Shown here piece by piece: positions 12,374 to 23,689 of a DNA stretch of 64,000 nt. The stretch covers positions 47,623,741-47,687,740 of the forward strand of contig CM041465.1 in assembly GCA_023213395.1 (NCBI GenBank), written 5' to 3'. This stretch comes from Cycas panzhihuaensis. Lineage: Eukaryota > Cycadophyta. The notes beneath the pieces were generated by a model. It saw only the letters and a program-made list of their open reading frames with translations. It was not told the origin of the DNA and did no database searches. Both the position numbers and the translations under genes were made by a program. Position 1 is the stretch's first letter. Every line of letters begins with the position of its first letter.

Positions 12374-13700
12374 TTGGACCCATATGGTGTCGTGCCACCT
12401 ACAGGTGGCCCATATAGACAAAACCTAGTTCCACAAGCTTCCATTCCATCCTATTATGTTTTCTCTCATGTTGCACCTTCGAAAGGAGGGAAGGCCCCCT
12501 CCCATGGCACCATCTCTCAAGCTCCTTTCCAACAAGGGGCATACCCTCAAGAGGGGATGGGTTCCTATTACCCATCCGTCCCTCTACAAATCCCTTTGAA
12601 TGTTCGATTAGCTCCTTCCCACCAAATAGGAGGGAGTCTATATTCCCTTTCAAACCAAGTCTCCTAAGGAGGATTCAAGCAACCTTGCCCACCTCCTCCT
12701 CCATCTTTCACTAATCCTATGATTTAACCAAGGCCATGCCCCTTTGTGGATTATAGATCAATCCCTCTATCCATTGAGGTGTTAAGAACTAAGTTACTAT
12801 CTCACCCTCCTGAGGTTCCCAAATTCGATGGGACCTCTTCGCAAGACCCAAAGGAGCACATTAGAAGTTTTTCTATGGCATGCATTGATTATTAGGTGTA
12901 TGACCATATCCTAATCAAACTTTTTCTACGCTCCCTCCAAGGTGATGCCCTTAAATGGTTCTATCACCTTCCAATGCACTCTATTCACTTGTTCCAGTAG
13001 CTCATTAATGAATTTATCGATTATTTTAATGTAGCTCATCCTTTCGAGAGTAGAATGAAGGCTCTCTTATCTCTTAAATAAGGTCATGATGAGATAAATC
13101 GTGACTTTGTGAGATGCTTCCATGATATTTTCCACTTCACAAAGGTAACCTTGCCTGAGGAGTTAAAGAAAGATCTCTTTGTTAATGCCCTTTGCCCCGA
13201 AGTCTATGTTGAAGTCCTTAAGACTGGGACGACCACATGCAACTCCACCATAGCCAATTGTTTGGCTCTTGAGGCCATTAAGATCCAGGTAGGTCTCAAG
13301 AAGCCTCTTAGGTCCTCACAACAGTGTGAGACACCTCCTCCACCTCGCGATACAAAAACCCAACAACCTCTTAGGTCTTCATCTCATTCGACAAAGAAGA
13401 CTTTGGACCCCTTAACTTCTGTTATACATTATTTTGAATGTACCATGAAGGAGCTTAAATTCCAATCCCCTTCATCACCCACTTCCCACAAACTAGTCCA
13501 CCAAGCTTCTTAAGCTACACCCCCCAAGGGTAGTAATACCTAGACTTCTCAAATGAGGAAGTCAGATTCCTCCTTAGAGAAAAAGTGGTATTTCATTCAT
13601 GGGAAATGCTTTCACAAAGACTCACAATGTAAGGCCCAGCACCCTAGAGCTGCCTCACAATATGACTCTTCCTCTAAATGAGCTTCTAGGCCTAACCTAG
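12374..13700 (+). pseudogene. Ty3-B gag, interrupted by stops
   Basis: One frame runs 12374-13513, broken by stops. It opens with a Pro/Tyr/Gly-rich tail (VVPPTGGPY, FQQGAYPQEGMGSYYP). The capsid-like core follows from about 12800: PPEVPKFDGTSSQDPKEH, GDALKWFYHLP, then a preserved stretch 13109-13330 (DIFHFTKVTLPEELKKDL, FVNALCPEVYVEVLK, IANCLALEAIKIQVG). Near 13590 IHGKCFHKDSQC is a zinc-knuckle-like remnant for RNA binding. Family knowledge: retrotransposon gag builds the particle. The protease/pol frame downstream differs, so a frame change lies between 13700 and 14071. Start codon not determined. Confidence 0.8.
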
Positions 13701-14070
13701 ACTAATCCATCCACAAGGATCTTTTCCCAAACATGGGGAATGCAATCGTAACACTTAAAAAAAGGGTAACCGAAATAGAGGAAGATCCCCAAACCCTCGC
13801 TCCTCGCAAGCTAAAGGGAAGGGTGTAAGGAACTCTTCCTCTTCTTCTGGTTCTCCCAACCACTGCACTCCTTCTCCCTCTCAATCCTAAAATAGGGGAA
13901 AGAGGGTCATTCAAATTCTTGAGACCACATTGTTGTATGCCTTAACCCAGTCCCAAGCAGCTAAAGATGTAACTGGTGCCTCTTTTTCCACTTCTCATCT
14001 TGATCCTCCTCTAGAAATCCCTGCATAGCATAAGACCATTCCCATGTACCCCAGTCCTTATAATTTCTAA

Positions 14071-14613
14071 ATGGTGCTTACCCAACCTACCGTGAAGGGG
14101 GAGCCCTTCTCTATCATTGACGAGCTTCACACTGTAGCTGTAGGGATGTCCATGATGGACATCTTGAGAAGTTGTCCTAAGCAACATACTTCTTTCTTAG
14201 AGACTTTGGGTTTAGTTGATGTGTCTATTCATGCCTTGGGTATTGCCCCAATTCGTGAGCCTATCATCTCTTTCGATCCTAAAGATCTCCCTCCAACTAG
14301 TGAAAGGGAACGTCAATGTCACTACCCCTTCACCATAACCATAGACACACTCGAATGCACCTTTTGAAGGATCATTGTAAATAATGGTTCTTCCATCAAT
14401 GCCATGCCCTTGTGCATCATGCAAGAGCTTGGCATATCGGCCCTGAAATTGGTTCTATGGCATTGTCAAGGCTACGATGGTAGCGAAAAGACACCTTTAG
14501 GATCAATATCTATTCCTCTTACTCTCGAGGACAAAACTATCCTTGCCAATATCGTAGTCCTCGATGTAGATGTGGACTACAACCTCTTGTTAGGATGCCC
14601 ATGGCTTGACTAG
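14071..14613 (+). pseudogene. Ty3-B protease domain (start of the pol frame)
   Basis: Retropepsin-like domain at the start of a pol frame that stays in phase to 18306. A long N-terminal extension (14071-14367) comes first, then RIIVNNGSSINAMP with Asn where the catalytic Asp should be, then LGSISIPLTLEDKTI and VDVDYNLLLGCPWLD, the usual closing block of plant Ty3/gypsy proteases. One stop (TGA, about 14365) separates extension and core. It would have processed the polyprotein, but the lost Asp and the stop make it inactive. The Ty3-A copy has Gly at the same place. Confidence 0.8.
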
Positions 14614-15539
14614 ATGGGAGTTGTATGCTCATCCCATTAGGGGCAACTTAAATTTATCCATGAGGGACGAATGAGGGTTGTCCCCTGGGAGCCTCCTCCC
14701 ACTAAACAATCCCGTTAGCTTCGTTAAGCAGTTTGTGACCAAGAGAAGGGTGATAAGGGCCCTTCCACCCATGGCTCCGCTTGTTTTATCAACATTCCTA
14801 GTTTGCCTTACCTAGAAGAAGGCCCTTCTCTTTCTTCCTTGAACCTTATTTGTTTCACACCTATTGGGGTAGGGAGCTATGGGTACCTCGTCGTGCTTAG
14901 AACAGATGAGTCTGACAATGAAGATAAGGACCTCCCTCATCCCATATCCCTCCTAAACACGAGTAGGGGGCACTCTCTCTGTTTCAAGTCTCGACTTAGA
15001 ACCTCTTTCATCGAGGAGTCTAGTCCTCCTCATGAGTCACATGTCATTGCTCCTACCTCTCGTGCAATTACTCACATCACCTCATCTTCCACTTCATCAC
15101 CCTCCACGAGTGATGAGACAAGGGAAACTCTTGTCACCTATCACAAGAGGTTACCCTCTGACTCTTCTGAAGAGTCCCTTGAGTACATTGAGTGGTAGGT
15201 TGAATACTATGGTCTCGCCGCTCCTTCTACTCCTCACCCCTCGTTTTCTCGAAGTATGATCATCGATGGGATAGATTGCTTTGAGGATGATGATGCCTTA
15301 CTAGAGAACCTAGTGGGCTCTGTGCCCAATCTTCCTCTTGGTCACCATAAACTTGGTTACCAGAAGATCTTATCCATTGGATTGCCTTTAGTCAACCCAA
15401 ACTAATCTTCTTCTTCTTCGCCTCCTCCTGTCGACCGAGCCCCCCTTCACTTTGAGGAAGGGAATTCCATGTGCATGGGGGCAACCAAGGATATTATCAT
15501 TGCTCCCGACAAGGTCATTAAGGTGGGAGTGGAATGTTC

Positions 15540-16500
15540 TCCTGAGGGAATAAAGGAATACAGCCTTCTCTTCTAGGAATTTCATAACATTTTTGCATGG
15601 GACTACTCTGACATGAAGGGAATATGCCCTTCTATTATCACCCACAACCTCACTACCATTCCAAGCACTCGCCCCGTGTGGTAAAAATAGCGCCCTCTTC
15701 ACCCAAAAATTTTAGTTGCCACAAAGATGAAAGTTGAGAAACTCCTAGACGCATGGTTAATCACTTCCATCGATTACCTCAAGTGGGTGTCTAACATCAT
15801 TCTTGTTGCTAAAAAGAATAGGACAATCAGGATATACATTGACTTTCATGACATCAACAATGCATGTCCTAAGAATAACTTTCCTCTCTCCTTTATTAAT
15901 CAGATCATCGATCGAACAGCTAGATTTGAAGTCATGACATTAATGGAAAGCTTCTCAAGATACAACGAAATCTAAATCTCCCCCAAAAACTGTCATAAAA
16001 CAACCTTCACCACTCCTTGGGGCACCTTCACTTACAAGGCGATGCCCTTTTGGCTTAAAAATGTAGGAGCCACTTATCAAAGGTCAATGTAATTTGTCTT
16101 TCATGACCTCATTAACAAAACCCTTAAGGTTTTTAGGGATGACATGATGGGCCTTTCGTGCGTAAGGGCCCACCATCCTAGCGATTTATGGGCCATCTTC
16201 ACACGATGCCGCAAATACCATGTAAGCCTAAACCCTCTTGAATGTATGTTTATCATAATAGCTGGTAAACTCCTTGACTTCCTTATTTTTAAACAAAGAA
16301 TCCAAATTGACCCTGACAAAGTCAAGGCTATCCTTGACATGCCTCCTGCTAAGATCCAATGATAAATCAAGTTGTTCTTAGGTAGATTAGGCTTCCTTAG
16401 GCATTTCTTGGCAAACTTCGCCATAAATACAAAACCCCTCACCAACCTATTAAAGAAATAGACCTTATTTGTTTGGTCTCTGAAGGCCCAGGATGCCTTT
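15540..16500 (+). pseudogene. Ty3-B reverse transcriptase domain
   Basis: Same frame as protease and integrase. Blocks in order: KVEKLLDAWLITSIDYLKWV and SNIILVAKKNRTIRIYIDF (15727-15850), ACPKNNFPLS, RFEVMTLMESFSRY, TPWGTFTYKAMPF, ATYQRSM, the catalytic box VFRDDMMG (normally YVDD; both Asp kept, Val to Arg), and the connection region LGRLGFLRHFLANFA. About eight in-frame stops, most reachable by one transition from Gln, Trp or Arg codons. The part before it (14803-15200) is an acidic/Ser-rich linker with no recognised domain. Confidence 0.87.
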
Positions 16501-16518
16501 GAGGAGCTCAAGAGAGCT

Positions 16519-16950
16519 TTGGCTTCTGCCCCAACCTTGGCTCCCCCTCTCTTCGATAGGCCTTTAATCCTTTATACCTTGGCCACTAATGAATCCTTGG
16601 GTGCCATACTTGCCCAAGAGGATGACTCAGGAACTGAGAGAGACATTTACTTTATCAATCGCACCCTAGTTGCTACTGAGCTTAATTACTCCACTGCCAA
16701 GAAAGAATACCTCTCCTTGGTGTATGCTACTAAGAAGTTCAGGCACTACTTGCTTGGAAATACTACTCGAGTGATCATTCAATCTGATCCCTTGAGGTAT
16801 CTACTAACTCAATCTGACCTGATAGGTAGGACTGGAAAGTGGGTCATCCTAATAAGTAGGACTGGAAAGTGTGTCGTCCTCCTTCAAGAATTTGATCTCC
16901 AAATCATTAACAGGAAATCAAAGAAGGGGATGGTGGTTAATGAATAACTA
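16519..16950 (+). pseudogene. Ty3-B first (gypsy-type) RNase H domain
   Basis: Open for 142 codons. It reads LILYTLATNESLGAILAQ, in which the first catalytic Asp is Asn (T-N-E-S), then RDIYFINRTLVATELNYS, AKKEYLSLVYATKKFRHYLL with the catalytic Glu kept, and VIIQSDPLRYLL with a catalytic Asp. The end carries an in-frame 10-residue tandem repeat (RTGKWVILIS / RTGKCVVLLQ), followed by EFDLQIINRKSKK. This is the RNase H normally joined to RT in Ty3/gypsy pol. A second, different RNase H lies at 25471-25893. Confidence 0.85.
16827..16886 (+). repeat. 30-base tandem duplication inside RNase H
   Basis: Units 16827-16856 and 16857-16886 both begin taggactggaaagtg, keep the reading frame and add ten residues. 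Ty3-A has only one unit at the matching place (near 6270-6310), so this is a private duplication of Ty3-B. Confidence 0.85.
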
Positions 16951-17239
16951 GTTAACACCCCCATCCCAAACTCTGATGATGTCCTTGCTAATGATTACTT
17001 GCCTAACGAACCCATTTTTACTATTTAGAACTCATCTCCCCATCCATTGATTTATAGTGAGTGGTATGAGGATATTGTATGATACCTTGCAGAGCGATAG
17101 TATCGCCCTGATACAGGCGAAAAGGTTAGGTCCCATATTCGAGCTACTGTTAGGTAGTACTTCCTCATGGAAGAAGTATTGTATATGAGGTCTTTCGATG
17201 GGATCCTTCTCTGCTGCGTTAATCTTGATGAAGCGAGGT

Positions 17240-18306
17240 AAATACTTTATGAGTACCATAACGGCATTTGCAGGGGCCATTTTGAGGGCAAATCCATAGC
17301 CCAAAGGATCCTTCACATGGGCTATTATTGGTTTTCCCTCTTTAAGGATGCCCATGCCTATGCCTTATGTTATTGTCAGTGTCAAGAGCATGCCAACATC
17401 ATCAGTTTGCCTTCTAAGGCCTTGCACCCTGTCATATCTCCATGGCCTTTCTCTCAATGGGGATTAGATCTCATTGGGGCCATAACCCCACCTTCTTCAT
17501 CACAGTACAAGTTCATCTTGACTGCAATAGAATACTTTACTAAATGGGCTAAAGTAGTCCTCTTATCCTCTACTTCTGGTAAGATGATAGCCACACTAGT
17601 CTACTAGCATATTATTTTTTTATTTAGGATCCTCGATGTCTTGATTACGGATAATGGAACCCCTTTTTGTAATAAAGAAATGGACAAACTTTGTGAGAAA
17701 TTTAAAATATCTCACAAAACGTCCTCTCCCTATCACCCCCAGGCCAATGGCCAAATAGAATCTTTTAGCAAAACCCTCATAAGCATCCTAAAGAAAATCA
17801 TCACCCAATCTTAAAAGGATTAGCATCTTTAACTTCCTTTCATCCTACGGGCGTACTGTACTTCTATTTATACAGCTATAGGGATGACCCCATTCTCCCT
17901 TGTGTATGAAACTAAGGCGGTCCTCCCGTTAGAAGTTGAAATCCCATCCTTACAGGTTTCCCTTCAGGGTTTTGTTGACAAGAAGTCCTACCACTAGGCC
18001 CATCTCCTAGATCTCAAAGCCCTAAATGAGAAACGCTTGATTGCCTATTAAGTGAACCTCGCCTCTAAAGTTAGGGCGCGAAGGATGTATGAAAAATGCC
18101 TTCACCCCCACCCTTTGCATCTTGGGGACCATGTCCTCAAGTTGGAATATCTCCATGATTATTCGTCCAAATTCAGACGTAAGTAGGTTAGTCCTTTCAT
18201 CATTCTTGAAAGCCTTGATAATGGCGCCTATAGGATCACAATCTTGGAGGGTCTTAAATTTGAAAAAGTTATCAATGGTAAGTTCCTAAAGAAATTCTAC
18301 GTGTGA
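17240..18306 (+). pseudogene. Ty3-B integrase domain
   Basis: Last domain of the pol frame, ending at a natural-looking TGA (18304-18306) after KFLKKFYV. Order: HHCC zinc-binding part (EYHNGICRGHF ... LCYCQC), catalytic core with WGLDLIGAITPP (first Asp), KFILTAIEYFTKWAKVVLL, VLITDNGTPF (second Asp) and HPQANGQIES (Glu), then a C-terminal part with TPFSLVYETKAVLPLEVEIP and HLGDHVLKLEYL. All three catalytic acidic residues remain, but several stops interrupt it. No chromodomain is visible, which fits Tat-type elements rather than chromoviruses. Confidence 0.88.
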
Positions 18307-19464
18307 CCTGTCCCTATCCCTGTGTAGGCTTGGCACATCGCTTCTCTCTTCTCGCTTCAAAATGAGCCCAAACTACTACTCTAAGTACGTCTCCATTCCC
18401 TTTAACCATGGGTGGAATGGCAGCTTAGGGTGGCTTTCCTATCTTTGCAGTTCTTGTCTATGCCATCTTTTATTTCTTCCCGTGGGAAACCTCTCTTCTT
18501 AGCTGGACATATGGGTTTTCATCGCTCCTAAGCTTGGAAACACACCTCAACTAGGACTGCATGTTTGAACACCTATACTCTTTCTTCGCTATCGATTCCT
18601 TTACATACTCGTTATGCTCCTTCAATGGATGTACATGCCCCCCCCCGCCCCCCCTGACTCTTAGCCTCACATATATATATCACCTACACTCATGGTGGTT
18701 ATGTGTGCCCACTATGGGGATCCTCCTGCATGAAAGGAGGCGTCGGTGCCACCCAAAGAATCTAATAACAAAAACTATATAATAATCAACTAATATCATC
18801 ATGATATGTAGTCTCCTGTGCACCTATGCACCCATATCCACACATATATAAACATGTAAATATATAAGCAAATGAACAACAAATGTAACGTTATGAAACC
18901 ATAATAACGCCATCACCATGGATCAAATCGGGTGCCAATGGGCCTTGTCTATATACATAATGAATCATATCATACAAAATAATATAGTACGTTATCTATG
19001 GGAAGCTGGAATTCTTGTAGGGAGGAGTACAATCGTGTGGCAATATATGATGGCTCCTTGGAGGTCTAGTGCTTACCCAATCAAAACTAATCATGTCCTA
19101 CTCTCTAGTGCCCCTACTCTTAGGGGGGATCATCTCCTGGTTGGTGTGACCCCTCCCTAGGAGACCAAATACCTCTTAGGCTCCTTTGCCATCATTGTGA
19201 GCTCTCTACCTCACTCCCCTCGTCTTGAGGCCTCTTCGGTGTCACCACTATCGTATGGGTATGAGTCCTGCTATGTGATAACCTCACAACCATCTACTCC
19301 ACCAACTAATCGTATCACGTCTGGATATGATCCCTCTTCCCCTTGACTCCTCAGAGACTCTCCTCTAGCACGATTATCCTGATGTGGCCCTCTATATCGT
19401 CGTCTGCCGCTCCTCCTCCTTAGGCCTCTAATGCCTGGACCTGGCCTTGTAAAGTGTCCCTCTC
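18307..19464 (+). other. Ty3-B 3' internal region, first part, no gene recognised
   Basis: Starts right after the pol stop. It aligns in patches with Ty3-A at 29600-30382 (shared gggaagct...agtgtacaat near 19000 and 30270), showing that it belongs to the element. A C-rich stretch lies near 18640-18660. No frame looks coding. It is cut by copia-C. Confidence 0.6.
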
Positions 19465-19479
19465 CTATTTCACTTCTGT

Positions 19480-20450
19480 CTAATGTTCCTTTCTTAGATT
19501 TTCCATAAACCTGCTAACTACACCAACTGCATGTGAAATGTCAAGTCTTGTACATACCATGGCATACATCAAACTTCCTACTGCACTGGCATAATGCACG
19601 CGATACATATAATCCTTTTCTTCTTCATTACTAGGACTCATACTTAAAGAAATCTTGAAATGGGAAGCTAATGGGATACTTATTGGTTTCACATTTGCCA
19701 TACCAAACTTGGTTAGCACTTTCTCCATATATTTCTGCTGTGATAACCATAGCTTACCATTTTTCCTATCTCTATGTATCTCCATACCTAAGATTTGTTT
19801 TGCAACTCCTAGATTCTTCATATCAAAAGTCCTAGCCAATTGAGCCTTTAACTTATTAATTTCTTCCATGCTCTTGCTTGCAACCAGCATGTCATCAACA
19901 TACAATACCAAGACAATGAATAAGCCATTGTCTATGAATTTCAAGTAAACACAATGATCATACTCACTTCTTTTAAAATTTTGGCTCTCCATGAAGGCAT
20001 CAAACTTCTTGTACCATTGCCTAGGTGATTACTTTAGGCCATACAATGATTTCCTGAGCCTGTAAACAAGTCCTTTTTTGCCATCTTATACAATGCCTTC
20101 TAGCTTATCCATATAGATATCCTTATCTAAATCTCCATGTAGAAGAGTTGCTTTTACATCTAACTGCTACAACTCCAAATCAAGAGAAGCTACCAATGCT
20201 AACAACACTCAAATTACAACAAGTTTGACAAATGGTAAAAAGATCTCATGAAAGTCAATACCTGCTTTCTGTGCTAAGCCTTTAGCCACCAGTCTTGCCC
20301 TATCTTTGTCAACTTTTCCATCAACATCTATTTTCTTTTTGAAAACCCACCTACAACTAGTAGTCTTCCTGCCATGTGGGAGTTCTACTAAGTCCCATGA
20401 ATTATTTTTTTCAAAACATCTATCTCTTCTTACATAGCCCTCTTCCACTT
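19480..20450 (-). pseudogene. copia-C reverse transcriptase
   Basis: Minus strand. The first half (20209-20448) has the RT entry MEEGYVRRDRCFEKNNSWDL and TTSCRWVFKKKIDVDGK, then RARLVAKGLAQKAGIDFHE. The second half (19480-19992) holds SEYDHCVYLKF, an intact catalytic box VLYVDDMLVASKS and QQKYMEKVLTKFGM, then GSLMYAMVCTRLDISHAVGV leading to the RNase H start. The two halves are separated by a short stop-containing stretch. Matching blocks in copia-D (62230-63170) carry different stops. Confidence 0.87.
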
Positions 20451-20759
20451 CTCACTATGGATATCATCTACTGCTTCTTGATAACATGTAGGCTCACCAT
20501 CATTAGAAACTAAAGCAATAGAAGTAGAAGGGTTGTACTTATCAAGTGGATGACTAACTCAAGTAGATCTTCTAACTGTTGGAAGAGGAGTGTCCACATA
20601 CTTCTATAAATCTGTTGCAGATTCATCTTCAGAAAGATCTTCCTACTCTTCTGATTTCAAAGATGGTTGGGTTTCAAACTTGACCTATTGATGTTCAACT
20701 TTCTACTCCTATTTCACTTCAACTTCTACACTGTCTGATTTTAGAAGGGGAGATTCATC

Positions 20760-21520
20760 AAATATAACATCTCTGTTAATGATGATTTTGTGGGTAGTAG
20801 GATCCTACAACCTATATCCCTTCATGCCATCTTTATCACCATAACCAACAAAGATACATCTCTTAGATTTTGGGTCTAACTTTGAATGTTTACTTTTATC
20901 AGTCTAGGCATAAGCATCACAACCAAAAACTTTCAAATTTGAATAGTCACATGAATGTTTAGTCCATAACTCCTCAAGAATCTTGTAATCTATTGCAAGT
21001 GATGGTGACCTATTTACCAGATAGCAAGTTGTTTGAATAGCTTATGTCCACAAGCCCTGCTCCACTCTAGTATTACTTAGCATGCTTCTTGCTCTTTCCA
21101 AGAGTGTCCTATTCATGCGCTCAGTAATACCATTTTGCTGTGAAGTATAGCTAGTTGTCTTATGCCTTTCGATCCCAACTTCTCTGCAATAGTTCTCAAA
21201 CTCCAAGGAGTTGAACTTACCTCCATTGTCAGTTCTTAAACATTTGATTGACTTATGAGTGTTGTTCTCAACTAGAGCCTTGAACTACTTAAATACACTG
21301 AAAACTTCATATTTCCTTTTCAAAAAATAGACCCATACCTTTCTGGAGTAATCATCTATAAATGTGACAAAGTACAATGATCCTCCACAAGATATTATAG
21401 GGGTTGGTCCCCATACATCTGAATGTATATAATCTAGAACACCTTTACTAATGTGACTTCCTACTTTAAAACTAAGTCTATACTGCTTTCCAAAAATACA
21501 ATATTTATAGAAAGCCAAAT
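20760..21520 (-). pseudogene. copia-C integrase
   Basis: Minus strand. The core begins at the right: LDYIHSDVWGPTPIISCGG and YFVTFIDDYSRKVWVYFLK (21285-21518), then a DNGG block (about 21220), QQNG and ERMNRTLLERARSMLS, then PSLAIDYKILEELW and KVFGCDAYA, and KSKRCIFVGYGDKDG near 20860. The D-D-E catalytic residues are identifiable. The frame differs from the gag-protease part, so at least one frameshift lies between 21520 and 21596. It would have inserted the copy DNA. Confidence 0.85.
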
Positions 21521-21595
21521 CTAAAAGTTATAAGTTAGGAAGTAACTTACGGTTTATCAGTACCTTGGTCCTCTCTCACTTATGTACCCAAGTCT

Positions 21596-22864
21596 TTAAT
21601 GCCATAACTGAGCTAGATCTTCTACAGTCTTTGATGTTGTAGTTGCATGGTTGACATATGTACTTCCCACTAAAATATAAAGGTTTCCTTTCTTTAAGGC
21701 TTTCATAACAACCAAGGTGCCCTTTAACACCTTTAAGACTCCTTCATGATCTGTATGCTTATAATTACCTGAATCTAGTTCACCCAAGGAAATCAGATTC
21801 CTTTTCAGATCAGGTACATGTCTAACCTCAGTTAATGTTCTTACTACACCATCGAACATCTTAATTTTGATGCTATCAATGCCCATTATCTTATAAGAAA
21901 CTTCATTTCCCATAAGTACATCACCACCATCAAGAGGTTGGTACGATGAGAACCAACTCTTATGTAGACATATATTGTGTGAAGCACCTGAATCTAATAA
22001 CCAGTCATGGTAATAATATGAAATATTACAAGCAACTAAGACATCATCATCCATACCTTGATTTGACTCCACCTGATTAGCCTCCTTGGCAGGATTTTCC
22101 TTTTCCTGGAACTCCTTCCTTTTGAAGCAATCCTTCTTGAGGTGATCGGTCTTATTACAGTGGCAATACTTGAGCTTACTCTTCTTGCCTTTTGACTTTG
22201 ACCTCAATGTATCCATAAAGCTTTGTCCTCTATCAATTGTTCTACCCCTTGCTATCATAGCTTCTGGTGTGGAGGTTTCAAGACTAGACTTCCTCTGCAC
22301 TTCTTCCATCAACAAAGTACTCACAACATAATCATATTCTAATCCATCTGTAGTGCTAAAACTAATTGAGATGATAATATTATCCTAGGATTCTAATAAT
22401 GAGCATAATAAAGTAATAACCTTATCCTCATCCTTAATTTTGACATTGGTACTAGCCAACTGACAAATAAGAGTATTGAAAACATTTAAATGGTCAGCAA
22501 TTTTTGTACCTTCCTTCATTTGTAATTAGTACAGTTGCCTCTTCTTCAAGTAGATTCGATTCGTCACTGATTTGGTCATATACAAGCCTTCAAACTAGAT
22601 CCATAATCCTACTGCTGTCTGCTCCCCTGCGATGATAAATAGAACTTCATCTACTAAGCATTATCGTATTGTCCTAGGAGCCTTTTTGTCTAGATCATTC
22701 CATTTGTTATTATCCATCCCTGCGGGTTTCTTCATTTTGCCTGCAAGAGCTCTGTACAAACCTTATTGTACAAGAACATCATACGCTTTCAACTTCCACA
22801 ACTTGAGGTTGTTCTTGCCATTGAATTTCTCCACCTCAAACTTTGCACTTGCTAGTTTTATCAT
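21596..22864 (-). pseudogene. copia-C gag and protease
   Basis: Minus strand, starting at the ATG complementary to 22862-22864 (MIKLASAKFEVEKFNGK), about 60 bases after the primer-binding site. The gag region reads LKLWKLKAYDVLVQ and, further on, LCSLLESWDNIIISIS. Then comes a long intact stretch, 21596-22324 (242 codons): zinc knuckle CHCNKTDHLKKDC, protease WLLDSGASHNICLHKSW with the catalytic D-S-G intact, VPDLKRNLISLGELDSG, and the GAG-pre-integrase end AQLWH. Only a few stops interrupt gag. This is the best preserved coding region in the window. Confidence 0.88.
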
Positions 22865-22921
22865 TTGGTGTAAAGAGAGCCGACACCAAAACCTTCACAA
22901 ACTTGCTACAAAAATAAAAGT

Positions 22922-22934
22922 GGCTCTAATACCG
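22922..22934 (-). promoter_or_regulatory. copia-C primer-binding site (initiator tRNA-Met type)
   Basis: On the minus strand GGTATTAGAGCC, one transition from the usual GGTATCAGAGCC, located 2-3 bases inside the 5' LTR end. Confidence 0.8.
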
Positions 22935-22936
22935 CT

Positions 22937-23586
22937 TATTGAGAAAATAAGGTCTCAACCCTTAAACCGCCACCAAGATCTAAATTATTCTTGCAACTAG
23001 TTACAAGAATCAAAACTTAAATTTAACATGTAAGTTCTTAAAAATAGAGATAAAATAATAAAATAAATAAGAAAACTAAGCATCATATATACACCCGATA
23101 TAACGTGGTAAAAATCTAGCAGTATGCTAGGGAAACAACCACACAGGAAAGGTATCAATCTTTATTGTCAAAGAATGGAGAAAATATACATAATCTTATA
23201 GCAGAGTGCTCACAGTAATAACAACCAGTTGCCCAACTCCTCATAGTATATTAAACACTATCAACATGATGAAAAATACCCTAAATTAGGCTACATAAGA
23301 GAATCATACAAGGCATAAATCTTGACTATAGAATCTAGGGTATTTTGAGTCAATGACCATAATTCTCTTTACAATTTAATATACTTTCTAGTGCTAGATT
23401 TTTGGGTCAGGGGCTATCGCCCCTGAACCCCCTCTTTACGAGGGGCATTCCACACCCCTCATATCCCCCTAGCCAAGGGGGGCTCCAGCCTCCCTTAGAA
23501 CCCTCTGAGGAAGGTTTGGGGGGGAAATTATGTTGCCAACATGTCAAAATTTTAGCCTCTAACCATTGTTGTTACATTACCTAACA
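22937..23586 (-). repeat. copia-C 5' LTR (650 bases)
   Basis: Nearly the same sequence as the copia-D LTR at 60986-61639. On the minus strand it starts TGTTAGGTAATG and ends TCTCAATA (CA changed to TA). It contains a GC-rich module (about 23408-23520) with alternating G-runs and C-runs, and on the minus strand a stretch near 23120 (TTTTTACCACGTTATATCGG) typical of the R/U5 region of copia LTRs. Confidence 0.88.
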
Positions 23587-23689
23587 CACAATCTCACCAT
23601 CTCCACTATTCCTACTAAGTCAGACACGTCATGTGTTAGTTTATACATATATATATCAAAATCTTAAAGTTAAATCAAAGCAAACTATC

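Larger units (their letters stand above)
19465..23586 (-). mobile_element. copia-C, 3'-truncated Ty1/copia retrotransposon
   Basis: Minus-strand copia element with its 5' LTR at the right (22937-23586), a primer-binding site, gag, protease, integrase and RT. Similarity to copia-D ends at about 19465, inside the start of RNase H, so the rest of RNase H, the polypurine tract and the 3' LTR are missing. Ty3-B sequence continues on both sides, so the deletion removed the element's own end. Copia-C and copia-D are the same family: coding blocks and LTRs are near-identical. The gag-to-RT order with protease-integrase before RT is diagnostic of Ty1/copia. Confidence 0.88.

Noticed and set aside
22632-23000. 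122-codon plus-strand ORF
   Set aside because: Opposite to copia-C gag start and primer-binding site; a shadow of the real coding strand.
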